DNA of 64,000 bases from Pisaster brevispinus. Taxonomy: Eukaryota; Echinodermata; Asteroidea; Forcipulatida; Asteriidae. The translations under genes and the position numbers were made by a program. Shown here piece by piece: positions 10,809 through 24,000 of this stretch (position 1 is the first letter of the stretch; each line of letters opens with the position of its first letter). The stretch is from NCBI GenBank assembly GCA_023634235.1, contig JAMKCF010000023.1, positions 2,269,001 through 2,333,000 of the forward strand, given 5' to 3'. Under the pieces are notes generated by a model. That model was not told where the DNA came from. It was given only the letters and a program-made list of their open reading frames with translations, and made no database searches.

Positions 10809-11905
10809 ATACTGCGGTAATTTTACTCTCCCAAATATTTCAATGGGGGTTTGAGTTACCTGGGAAGGGGGAGGCAGGAGGCACCTGGAAGGGGGGGGGG
10901 CACAGACACCTGAGGCAATATCCCCTTTGTTACGACACTGAATGAAAACACTTAATTTAATGCTTTTGGATGTGCAGAGTTATTGTGGGAAATGAATGAT
11001 TTTCTTTTTATAAAGATACATCTAATTTGTATGTTTTGCATAACTCTATGCATAAAAATAATTCAGAAATGTGCTAGTCATATTCACCAACCCTCACCAA
11101 TCCTAAAGATGTTGGTTTAGACACTTCATTTGCAATGATCTTATGTTCAGATACAGCGTTTTTGTGAAAATATCTTTTTTTTTTAATGAATGCGGCAGCT
11201 AATTTGCATATTTTTCATAATTATATGCATATATTTAATTCAAAAGTGTGGCAATCATATTTAATGACCTTTACAACCTGGTATCAACACTTCACTTGGA
11301 TGATTGGATGCTTAAATGCAAAGTTATTACAGAAAATCAATTTTTGTATTTATGGCGGTAGCTAATTTGTATATTATGCAAATTTCAACACTTTCCACTA
11401 ATTATATTTAAGTACATTTATAGTATGGAGTTCAGGGGACACCTCTGGATTGCATAGAAGTGCAAAACAATATTTTGCAACTAGTGGTTGGTAGCGCCCT
11501 AAAATAGGCTAGATTGACTGGCATTACTGGACTAAATGGGCACATGGTTATTGAGATCAATATAAAGCCATGTCTTTGATGAGGGGCAGATAAATGACTA
11601 GAGACATTTTAAAGCTTAATAGTAAGTGAAGGTGAAGGTTGTACCTGAGGTGGTTTGGATCACTTAGATCCATTCTGATGGCACTGGAGAAGCATGTTTA
11701 GACTAGGTTAGATTAGCATAATTTTGAGGGTAGTTAGAGATTTAAGGCTACTTGAGATAGTCTGAGCAAAGAAAAATGAGGTATTACTTTAACATGATGT
11801 GACCGGTGATTTCACAGAATGACATTAATGCAAATAGAACTACTACTTATACTGCCAATAATATGATAAATATGTTGTATGTTGAACTTTGCTTGTTTCA
11901 TACAG
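10809..11905. other. Intron sequence with diffuse repeats
   Basis: No gene. Around 10960-11400 there are about 2.4 imperfect direct repeats, each with GCTAATTTG(C/T)AT followed by an AT-rich TGCAT stretch (starts near 11025, 11209, 11365). The 3' end supplies the polypyrimidine/acceptor (TTTCATACAG) of the first visible Roquin exon. Confidence 0.5.
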
Positions 11906-12027
11906 ATGCAGGGCCTCCAAGTTGGAGTGAGTTAGAGAAGGCCATGATTGCAGTCAAAGTTGTTGTACAGGGGTTGGTGAATTTTGTGCAGAACCACAGT
12001 CTAAACAAGAAAGCATTGGAGCAGCAG
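11906..12027 (+). CDS. Roquin exon (helical segment before zinc finger)
   Basis: Acceptor TTTCATACAG, donor GTATTATTT. The exon starts with the last two bases of a split codon and ends at phase 0. It encodes [16 protein letters not shown] and [13 protein letters not shown], a helical sequence that matches from memory the segment just before the zinc finger in vertebrate Roquins. The donor lies only 15 bases from the start of a 2.7-kb foldback transposon. Confidence 0.85.
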
Positions 12028-15000
12028 GTATTATTTATTTAAGAGTCACTGCCTGTAAGAATGTACCAAGTGGTGATTCATGGGTTCTCAGATCTTCTAA
12101 AAAATCAGAGTGATGCACCTTCATACCAAACTAATATATCCAAAATTTTAGCTCGCTGACTCTTTCGGTTTGGGCGTAATAAATTATCAAAGTTTTAGCA
12201 AAAAAAAACCTTGTGAAACGACAAGCACATTCCCGGAAAACGCAAAAATGTGCGCCAAGCTTGTCCCAAAAAAATTTTAAACATTTTTTTAAACCTCCAG
12301 TTGGGCGCATAACACAAGTAAAAAAAAAAATTGGGGATCTCGTTGGCGCGTCATGTTATGAGGACCTGAAGCTTTGACGAACAGCACCCTCGTACTGTTT
12401 TCAAGGCCTCATAACTCGATGCGCCTTTAAGATCCCAGGAAATAAACAAGTTTACATGAAAGAACTTGCAGCCCTAAAACAAATTTAAGCACAAAGTGGG
12501 TGGGATCTCGTTGGCGCAGAGAGATAATAGAGGTCAAAGGTCAAATTTTACCAATTTCTTGCGTTTCCGCACCTCTGTAACCTTGCGCGTCAACATCAAA
12601 AAACTTTTAAAATGACAACCAGGTGTAGAAACAGTTTTCCTCTATGAACAAATAAAACAAGAATCTTGGGATCTCTACAATTTTCATGTTAAAATATTTT
12701 TTGAAACTTCTCTAAGCATTTGTATTTCACACATATTAGCCTAGAATTAGCTTCGAATGGCACAACATGCACTTTTCTCATTCTTGTAAATACTTGCGCC
12801 AACAAGATCCCATCAATGTTTTCTTGTATTTGGTTTAGTTTAGTGTTCCTAAACAGATTTCAATTGGAAAATAATTGGGATCATGTTGGCGCACAAATAT
12901 AACAACGGTCAAAGGTCGTACCCAACTACAAATTTTTACAATTTCGGGCGATTTTGCGTCATCACGATATATATTAGCCAATATGGTCCCATTAAATTGT
13001 CTGCATTTTATGATTATAAAGGTTCTCAGCAACACATAACAAACAAAAACTGTAACAAATGTTAAAGGTCAAAGGTCACAACAGCAATGATGATGTTGCT
13101 TCGTGCAAATCATGCAATAGAACTCTGTCAGACATTTCAATCAATGATTTCACAAACCTTTATCTCTTTATAAGTTCTGAGGCTATCAAGACTCGGAGTT
13201 GGTGGCAAACAAAAGCACATGCATTATATTTTTTTAGAGAAACTGTGAACAAAATAACAATATTTAAAAACAAATAAAAAAGACAATTACTGCAGGTTTC
13301 TTTCAGCTATTTCCTGAAGGGGTACAAAGTAGCTGAATTGTCCATGGATGTTAACAGTAATATGGTAACAATAATAACATTAAAAATGTTATATAACATT
13401 AAGTTGATGAGTTGAAACTTCACACTTTCAGTTCATGACTTTATGGACTTGCATAGTACACACAATGTAGACCCAGTATAATATGCATGTGTTTTGTAAC
13501 TGGGTCATTCCATGTCAAATCAACCAATGGGGTTGCAGGTCACCTCTCAGATTTGGCTGAAATTCATTTCTAATGTTCATCTATGTGTATAATGAGCATG
13601 CAAAAAAGAAAATTCCAACTCCAAGTCGTTCCAAAATTAAGGCCCCTTAAAGTGGGCGTGGCAACCCCCTTTCAGTGAATGCGATTTGCGACAATGAATA
13701 TTTTGCGTTTTGTAATGTGCTTAAACGCGCCTTAAAAAAAAGATACAAAGCTATAAATTGGTACCTAGGGTGACTGTCACCCAAATAGCTCAAATCTGAC
13801 CTCAAAACAAGAGCATCACATCCCCTTTTCTCTCTACAGGATGCTGAAAACACTAATTTCATCTGCCGAAAAAATTTAATTTCCATATTCAGACCCCCTC
13901 ATACTCACAATTGATAGTTTGAAAAGCTTGATATTGCTATTGTATTATATCTAGGCACATGTGGCTATCCTCAAACAAGGATAGAGCCCTTATTCATTTA
14001 ATAAAAAGTTTGCAAGGCTCCAAAGTTGGTTCTTGACCGAAAATATTAAAAAAACACCGACATTCTTGGTGACCTTTGACCTTGGCAACAGTTACCCACC
14101 AACATTAAACTTAGACCAATTGTAGATACAAGTCCAATCTATATCTGGACTAAATTTCGTTTTGGAGACTCATCTCCTTCATGGTTAGGCAACATTTTGA
14201 AATTGGGGTATTTTGCCCATTTTCGGTTGCCACAGCAATGCATAAGGATATGCATGTACATCATGTACACACTGTGTAATACACGTGTACAAGTTCTTTC
14301 ATGTAAACTTGTTTATTTCCTGGGATCTTAAAGGCGCATCGAGTTATGAGGCCTTGAAAACAGCACGAGGGCGCTGTTCGTCAAAGGTTCAGGCCCGCAT
14401 AACATGACGCGCCAACGAGATCCCAATTTTTTTTTTTTACTTGTGTTTTACACCCAACTGGAGGTTTAAAAAAATGTTTAAATTTTTTTGGGACAAGCTT
14501 GGCGCACATTTTTGCGTTTTCTAGGAATGTACTTGTCGTTTCACGAGGGTTTTTTGGCTGAAACTTTGAAAATTTATTACTCCAAAACCGAAAGAGTCTG
14601 TAAGCTAAAATTTTGGATATATTAGTTTGGTATGAAGGTGTATCACTCTGATTTTTTAGAAGAAGATCTGAGAACCCATGAATCACACCCCCCCCCCTAA
14701 TTTGGTACATTCTTACAGGCAGTGACTCTTAATTATTACTCACTTGTTTTGATCTTTTGCTGGCTATGCAAGTCAGTGTTGGAGTCAAGACCTCAAAGAC
14801 CGAGACCAAGACCTGATCTGATCTGATCTTCCAAGACCAAGGCCTAGACCAAGACCTTGCCGTTCAAGACTGAGACTGAGACTGTGACCTCATTAAAAAT
14901 TGTTTACACTTTGTAAAACAATGTTTGCAATAAAAATTGACATGTAAGGGGGCCCGTAATTGAAGAGGGTGAACATGAGCCTATCTACTTGATCTATAGT

Positions 15001-18000
15001 CTAGTCAATCTGTGGTTTGACCTAGACAAAATTGCAACAGAAATTATTTCTTTTAAAAGTGTTTCTTAAAACCCTCTTGAACAAAGTATCAAAAAAGATG
15101 AAAAAGGAAGTAGGGGAAATATGCATAATTTGCATGAATTAAAAATGGCCGCTTTTGCCTCTATTTTAACTAATATACGTACGCACACGCCCTGATAGTA
15201 GAAATGATATCATCATAACATCATTTTCGCATGGATCTTATCACTGTATATTTTCCAAATACATTTGACAGGAAAAAATAAGGCTGACGGTCATGCAAGA
15301 TGGCTGCCATTTACCGCCAAAATCAAATTATTGCTTGTTAAAGATAATAATTTATTTTAAAAGGAGTAACGTTTGTACAGAAGCCTACTTATGGTATAAA
15401 TAGAATATTCCAAACATAACATTTTACATGGCTATTCACTGAAAATGCCTACAGATAAAGCAGCCAAGTTTCAATTTCAAGATTGCCGTTATTTTCCAAG
15501 ATGGCCGCCTGTTTCCTGCTAACATCTACCATTGAACATTTTAATGATAACATTTGTGTTCAGTGTAGTATTTTGCATGGGTGTTGACTGGATATGTTTT
15601 GCAAATAAATCAACCAATTAGACATTTTAAGGTTACTGACGTTTTCCAGCCTAAATCTTGGGCTCTCTTAATGGTAACCTGTGCATTAATGTGTATGCTT
15701 GAGGTCTAGATTAGAAGCAATTGGATATAGGAGACCCAGTGGTCAGGAAGAGTGAGAGACAAATGTCACTGATGTGGAAGCCGATGTCTTGAGGAACATT
15801 GTCGGCTTGTATATCTTGATGGCCTCTCTGATCCGGCCAGGGTGCCATGCCTGAATAGGAGCGACGGGTTCTGAAGCACTCAGTCTTCTCTGAAGCGCTC
15901 GGTGGTCGTTGATTTTCATCAAGTGTTTGACGATAGCTGACGTCTCGAAATTTCTCCTCCCTCCTTGTGCTCGATGTTCCTTGAGCCTAGTAGAAAGGTT
16001 ACGTCTGATTTCCCCGACGTAAAACTTGCCGCATTCACAGGGAATGCAAGAATCTGCTGCACGAGTGGATGGATCTTGCTTGTCCTTGTGAGATAGAGAG
16101 AGATGTGTAGTTTCTTGGGAGCAGAAAACTACGCTGGAAACGGTGGGAGGGGAGACCTAAGGTTGGGTAACGAAACCCTATGGTCGGGGTTGGGGGCAGG
16201 CCTACTTGTCTTGTGTGGATGGCTCATTTCAAATGGACTGAATACTTCGATACAGTCTTGAACCGTCCGCCCTCCATCAATGACAAGGCCATTCAATGTC
16301 TCCCACAGGTTCCAGTCAACCAGGAACTCGTGAAAGTTAGGATGCCCTGTCCCCATCCAAAAGCTGGTGAACATTTTCTAATCCATGTAGAAAACCATTC
16401 AGGTGTCATACTTTGGGACTTCAAAGATGCCTCCATTGTATACCTTCATAAAAAGAAAGGAAATTGCCAATCCTGTGAAACCACCGGGGCATATCGCTCC
16501 TCATAGGGCACCGGGTGCATATTGCATTGGGGCAAGAGTCCTCCTCAACCACATCATCCAGCACCTCCAAGATGGAAATCTTACCGAGAGTCAGTGAGGC
16601 TTCTACATTGAAAGAGGAACGAAGGTGGACAATCTTCATAGCAAGACAGCTCCAGGAGAAGTGTCGGGAGCAAAACAAGAACCTCTACACCACCTTTGTT
16701 GATCTTATGAAGGCCTTTGACACTGTCAGCAGAGGGGGTCTATGGAAGATAATGGCCAAGTTCGATTCTCCGGACCAGTCCGTCACACTGGCCAGTTTCA
16801 TGATGGCATAATGCCAGTGGCTTGCGAGGAAGGAATACCTAATGAGATGCAGGACTGATGTGAAGTTCTTCAACTGTCGACTGCAAGCAGTAACAAAGGT
16901 GAAAGAGACGGGTCATCAAAGACTTCCTCGCCAATGACTGCGCACTCAATGCCATCAGCGAGCAGAAAATGCAAGCAAGTACTTACGGGCTCTCAGTGGC
17001 ATGTGACAACTTTGACCTCATCAGCAACAAGATAATCGTAGTCATGTACCTTATCATCCCTGTACTGCCCACCAGAAAATCCAGCATGACAAAGAACCAT
17101 GAAGTGCTAAAATGTAATGATGTGGATAAGTTCCCATCTTCCATCTCTGTGGAAACCTGGAAACCTTGACTTAAACCAACTTTCATGTCGCAGTCTGACA
17201 AGAAGAAGGCCAAGTCAGCTGAACAGTGTCAAAGAGCTGTGCCAATTTCTTGGTAAAAAATAACTTTCAGTTGTAACTGATTACATTTAGGGGTTGGTCA
17301 CTTTTACTGCAGCCTTTCCATTTGATGAAAAATACAACCTTTGAATTTGGTTCTTTTGAATAGTTGAGTAGGCTATATATAAAGTAGTATTTGCTATATG
17401 TTGATAGGAGTTCTTTTATTTTAGCAAAAGTGGAAATTGTTTATCAGGATTGTTAGTGATAACAATGTAAGAAAAATGTCATAAAACATCCAAAAGGGAC
17501 TGTGAGCTGTTTACTCTTGCAATAATCACATTTAAATCTACCAGAGCCTCAACATGCACATTAGCCCAGCAGTCATCCAACCGTTGAAGATTCTTAGCCT
17601 ATTAACCATTGATTGTAACCAGCCATCTTGGAAATGACGGCCATCTTAGAGATTTTTCCTGTCAAATGTATTTGGAAAATAAGCAGTAATCATATCCTTG
17701 CAAATTCTGATGTGAAAATGATATTATTTATTCTACTATCAGGGTGTGTGCGTACTTATATTTGTGAAAATAGAGGTAAAAGCGGCCTGTTTTTATTTAT
17801 GCAAATTATGCATATTTCCCCTACTTCCTTTTTTCTACTTTTTTGATACCTCGTTTGGGAGGGTTTTAAGAGACATTTGCATGCAAATATGCCTTGACAA
17901 TGATATCATTTCTACTACTATCAGGGTGTGTGTGCGCACATATACAAGCGAAAATTTTTAATTTATGCAAATTATGCATAATTACCCTACTTCCTTTGTT

Positions 18001-21000
18001 CTAGTTTTTTTATTCGTTGTTCGGGAGGGTATTAAGAGACATTTGCATGCCTCGACAATGATATCATTAGGTGTTCATGCAATACGTACACGAACACCTC
18101 TTGCTATTGTTCTGTTGGTTTTTTTTCTTCTCCATCTTCTTCTTCTTCCACGGAACTCTTCTCTACAGCATGGTTCAAGATTGCAACTGAATTGAACCTT
18201 GAAACTCATCAGAAATATGTACCTTAAAATGAGGATGGCACAGGTGTAGAATTAAAGGTTTTTAAAGTTGAAAACTGACTATTTGCTATTCGCTGTATCT
18301 TCGTGAATTTTAAGCTATGATGCTCATAAGCGAGCATCTGATAGATCAAGATTGGGACAAAATTTGAAAAGTTTACGCCAAAATCGTATGACCTTTACTT
18401 CCGGTCGTACCGAAAGGTCAAAGTCTGCCTTTGTGTTTTTTCGTAAAAAAAATTGTGGTCTAACTCAAGATTGAAATTGATTTTAACATTGAAACTCATC
18501 ATCAAGACCACACAAACTTGATGATGTCATGATGATGTCATTTGGTATCGAATTACAATAAATCAAAGTTTATTATTTTAAAAAGATCATTACTCATGAA
18601 CCACATGTTGGATTTGGACAATCTACATATCATCGGACAGGTCGATAAAAGATCAACAAATGCTACACAGAACGTGACCCCATTTGACCTTGACTTCCGG
18701 TTCAAACCGGAAGTTGAAAAATTGCAAAAATTCTGATCTCAAAAACTACGTAATAGTTCAACAAAGATTCTGCAGCATGTTATAGATGAGTGATCCTACT
18801 CAAACTTTTGCACAGAGATGATAACATTTAAACCTTTGCATCGGGTCGAAATTGGACATCAAAGCGCTTGTGTCTGAACCATGTTGTATTCTGAACCATG
18901 TTGTATGACAACACACTGTAGTGTAGACTACACATCAATGCAATGTATGTCAAATCTGTACCAGCCACGCACATGTACGATGCACGTGTAGTTAAAGGGA
19001 CACATTGCCTTGGATCGGTGAGTTGGCCTATACAAACAGTTACAAGCGCTTTTATAGACCAACTCGCCCAATCCAAGGCATTGTGTCCCTTTAAGGTTGA
19101 CCTGTACTGTATTGAGTACTGGAATACATTGGCGTCGCTCGCTATTTCATTGTACATTGCACACCCAATTAATGAGTCCGTGTAATATTTGAGAAATTAA
19201 TAACTTCCGTACCACACATTGGATTTTTTTCAACTACACGGCATTAGAAAGGGCTCCTAGGACTTGCCTAGCGCTACATGGTATGACCTTATTTGACCTA
19301 AGTTTTGTTCAAACCGGAAGTTTAAGATTTATATTGGAACAAAATCTTACTCCTGAACCACAAATCGGGTTGATAACATAAAACACCATTAAATTATAAT
19401 TTGATGACATCGATCACGAACACCTTGTTTTTGTAGTAAACAAAAACTGAAAGTCTAGTTTCTACTTCTATCAGGTCGTATGCAAATAGTGGCAAAAACG
19501 GCAATTTTTAATTTCTGCAAATTATGCATACTTCCCATACTTCCTTTTTTTCTACTTTTTTGATATGTTGTTTGGGAGGGTTTCAGGAGACACTTACAAA
19601 AGAAATAATTTCTGTTGCAATTTTGTCTAGGTCAAGCCATTTTTTTGCATAGATTGACTAGACTACTGCTGGTAAAACTTTGACAAGAACCAAAGTAAAA
19701 TTAGAATTACGTTACAAAAACAAGTTGTTCTTGAATGATGTCTGAAAATGATAATGTAATCAAATGATGACATGACTTTACCTTCATCCTGAAACTATGG
19801 CTTTTCAGAATTTGTTTGTTTCAACTTTTGGTTTGAACTGGGAGACAAGGTCAAATTGGGGTCATATTTATTTAGTTTCATACTAGCTGATTTCTTTTTA
19901 ACATGTACAAAAAGAAATCAACAAATTTATTTTATTACATCCATTTCAAGTAGTAACTGTTTTGATCATTTAAGTAAAATACTGTGAACATCGCAAATTT
20001 CCGTTTCGCTAAGTAAGTTAAGTTGCTTGTATACTGTCTGCTGTGATCACAACTCACAAATCTGCTGAAGGCTGGTCCCAGTCAGTTCAGTGACACGATT
20101 TGATCGAAAACAAAAGTTCTGGCGGCATGCTTTACACTTTGTTATGTATTGTCGTCAAACTCTATGCTACTTAAAATGCAAATTTAGTGATCAAGGAGTT
20201 ACTTGACATTAAATTGATGTCTTATTGTCAACAAGATCGCAGTGTATGACACAAATAAAAATGAAAATGCAATTTTTTTTTTTATAATTGTATAATTTAT
20301 AACATTTTCCCAAGGTTTTGAGTGATCCACTTCTATGTACATCCTGTTAATATGACTATGTATATAACCTGCCTGTTGGCTATGTCAAACCATTGTCAAA
20401 CATACATTGCTCCTTAGTACATAGAGGCAATAGACCATAAACCAAAAACAGTTAGTCCAATAACCAATTTCAAACATTCTTGAGTTTTAATGGGTCTCGG
20501 CTAGGTCTTGGACCTAGACCACTTGAGACCTGTGCCCAAGTACTCAATATTTCAAGACCTCAAAATCGCTGGGACCTGAAAAATGTGGTCTCGAGACCGA
20601 GACTGAGACCCGGACCGAAACCTCGGTCGAGACCTCCAACATTGATGCATTTACAAGAAATAGATCATTTGGAAGGCCAAATGACACATTAACAGGCTTG
20701 TTTAGACATGGTTAAATTTTTTTTTTAAAGCAGTGTCCATTTTAATGCCAAGCCGGCAAAACCAAAGGGGCATATATGTGTGTGTTGTGTGGGTAGGTAT
20801 ACACATTCAAACCAGGGACCTATTACAAAAGAGGACACTAGGGTCCCCAGTTGGGTAAGGGTCCCCAGTTGGGTAAAGGTCCCCAATTGGAAAGTGTGTA
20901 TGAAACTAATGGGAGCTTTTGCCAGAAAGTTGAAGTACAACAAAAGAGGAACAATAGGAGGTTCCTGATTGCAGGTGTTTACACATGGAGTCCACTGGGC

Positions 21001-24000
21001 GGACTCCCTTAAGCAAACTGGATAAAAAACATTTGAGATTCTTAAAAACTAACTTTTGTGTCATGCAACCTGTGAGATGTACTACAGAAGAAGGGACTCA
21101 CAAACCTCTTTGCCAACAAGTTGAATGAAGTTAAGCTGAAGAAAGCCAAACCCTTTAAATAGAAGTTTTAGTACAAGAAGTGTATTTGTACCAGCAGTCA
21201 GAAATAGGACCAAAGTGTTTGCTCATGGTAGACGATGTACTCAGTAATATCAAGGGTTTTTTCCCCTTACTTATTTAACCGACCAGACTACCAACGCAAA
21301 TCTCTCTCTTCCACAATCCATAAACCCTGCTACCAAAACAATTCTTCAAGCCCCAAGAATTTGCATGGATACAAGGGTCTATGACTCTTTAGTATACCTT
21401 CCCGCCCCTACTCTGGGACCAGTTGAACCTCAAGTGTTGGAATTTACTCTTAATTTTCTTAATTTTCACTTCAGACATTTAAACATATATATCTACTTCA
21501 AAATAACGTAAACAGGTTTGTATAACCACCTGTTTTCCTTACAAACGTCTGAGGTCAACGTTCTCTGGAGGAAACAAACTCTGGCGTGGCTCCATTATCT
21601 AGATGTATTTGTATCAGCTGGAGGGACCCTCTCTGTCACCAATACCTTAACAAACTCTTGTTTGATATATCTGACGGAGACTTACCTGATATCCCCATCA
21701 ACTTGAATCAGTAGAGGCACTTTGTCTCATGCCACTCTTTGATCTGTCTACAGCCCCTTTAGCTTTTAACAGATTTACATGATTATTGTAGCAACACACC
21801 AGCCTCAACATGAACACGTTTACCTAATTGAGAATTTTCCAGATGGACAAAAAAAAATAATAACTAGACATATTGCATTTGTGCACAAATGCCCAGCTGT
21901 TTCGCCTTAACTTTTTGAAATTAATCAACTGAATATGAAAGTTTTTGTATTCAAAGCAGTTATGACGTATCAATCCTGTTTAAAAAAGAATTTGGATTAT
22001 ACCACGTTTTGTTAGCAATTTATGACTTAAAGGTGCAAAAAATGAAAAAATCATAAAAAATCATGTGATGACGTCATCATGACGTCATTTTAAAATTTAC
22101 AAGAACTTGCCAATATCTAACGACCTACCAAGTTTCAACATGATCGCACTTATACTTCGGGAGATATATGACTTCAAAAAAGGCACCTTTAATGCCGCAT
22201 CACGTGACCCCTGATGACGTCATTGATCTAAAACTTCACACATATGATGGCTGCCTGACGGTCAACATGTGTGTAAATTTTGAAGTGATTACACAAAATT
22301 TCCCCACACACATCTTCAAAAAGTCCATTTTGATCAGTTTTCAACCTGCCGCTAGAGGGCGCTCTTGTGTGTTGTGACGTCATCAGTATTTTTTTTTAAT
22401 TGCCCACCCTTGCCAGACAATAACATTGTTGAAAGCAACTTCATAAGTATTTCCACTTTTGAATTACAAGGCACTTCCTGTTTCGACCGGAAGTAGAGGT
22501 CATGTAAGGTCACGCACACTGAATAAAATGAAGACCTAATTTATCCCCACCCAATCCCGCAAACAGAAACCTACGGTCTTTTGTGGTTGATTTGATATAG
22601 ATTTTTAAACATTTAAAATAGAAACCTTTAAGATGACGTCACATGACTGGTGATGACGTCATCATGACATCATTGTTTTAGGATCATTATTGCACCAATG
22701 CCTTTCATCACTGAAAGTTTCATTGCAATTGCTCTTTGGGAACTATGCAAAAGGCCGCTTAGAACGAACGTGTGTTATCTCAATGGCTTTTTTTACTGAA
22801 ACAGACAAATAAAAAAAGGAAAAAACTAGACATGTTGCATTTGTGCACAAATGCCGAGCTGTTTCGTCATAACTTTTTCAAATTACTCAACTGAATTTGA
22901 AAGTTTTTTTTGTATTCAAAGTAGTTATGACGTTCAAGCCTGTTTAAAAAAGAATTTGGATTATACCACGTTTTGTAAGCAATTTATGACTAAAAAGTGC
23001 AAAAAATAGAAAAAATCATAAAAAATCATGTGATGACGTCATTATGACGTCATTTCAGAATTTACAAGAACTTGCCAATATCCAACAACCTACCAAGTTT
23101 CAACATGATCGCACTAACACTTAGGGAGATATACGACTTTCAAAAAGGCACCTTTAATGCCGCGTCACGTGACCCCCGATGACGTCATCGATCTGAAATT
23201 TCACACATATGATGGCTGCTCGACGATCAACATGAGTCGGGCTACGGTCTAGTAGCCTTAGATCTCAAGGGTCTTTCTCAGAATCCACGCTGCTCCCAAA
23301 AGTGCTGCCTTCTGTAACAGATCTATCCTTACATTTGTCCCTATTTCATCTAGATGTTTCCCCAGTGCTTTCGGAATGGTGCCAAGTGCTCCAACCACCA
23401 CAGGGACTACTTTCACTTTCACCTGCCAAATCTTACGGAGTTCCCTGGCTAGGTCTTGGTACTTTTGGATCTTTTCCGTCTCCTTCCTAGCGACCTTTAT
23501 ATCACCCGGCACAGGTATGTCAATGAGATGACACATCTTCTTCGTCTTATCTAAGACTACAATATCCGAACGCTAATGTTCTATAACATGATCAGTCTGA
23601 ATGTTAAAGTCCCAGAGGATCTTGAACTGGTCGGTCTCTGCAACTTTCTCCGGAACATGGTTGTACCATTTTGCATTCACTTGGACACCATTCTTTTTAC
23701 ACAGATCCCAGTGAATCACCTTGTCCAACTTGTCAAGTCTTCCTTTGTACTCAGTCTGGGCCATCATACTACATTTGCATTACTATTATTATTACCTGTA
23801 AACAAGGGCACTTGCAATAAACCAGAAATACCGAGGTTATCCCCTACTCTTCCACGATGAGTGTTCTAGATTCTTTATGTGCACAACCAATCCTTCATGT
23901 CCTAGTACAAAGGACCTGCTGAAGGACAAAGCAGTTATGGTAAAGTATCTTATTCACAGATACAAGTGCCAAAACCAGTACTCAAACTCTGCTGATCAGA

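Larger units (their letters stand above)
12043..14728. mobile_element. TTAA foldback element, 2686 bp, ~425-bp TIRs
   Basis: Ends GAGTCACTGCC...GGCAGTGACTC are each flanked by TTAA (12039-12042 and 14729-14732), a 4-bp target duplication. The inverted arms run about 12043-12466 and 14296-14728 and are very similar, with a few indels. The interior has no transposase. TTAA duplication is typical of piggyBac and also reported for Sola3 elements; the GAGTC start does not decide between them. Three perfect DR1 repeats (AGGTCA-A-AGGTCA) occur inside, at 12531, 13066 and 14070. Confidence 0.85.
14766..20650. mobile_element. Long degenerate foldback region bounded by ACCAAGAC arrays
   Basis: The left end (GTGTTGGAGTCAAGACCTC then GAGACCAAGACC words, 14776-14890) and the right end (20500-20645, ending GAGACCTCCAACA) are inverted relatives. 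A second inner pair is also inverted: 14990-15180 against 19490-19690, sharing GACCTAGACAAAATTGCAAC. A further related block lies at 17730-18060. Between them sit unrelated TE pieces (Penelope-type nuclease, LINE RT, family B repeat). It may be one large foldback transposon with later insertions, or a pile-up of related repeats. No terminal duplication was identified. Confidence 0.4.
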
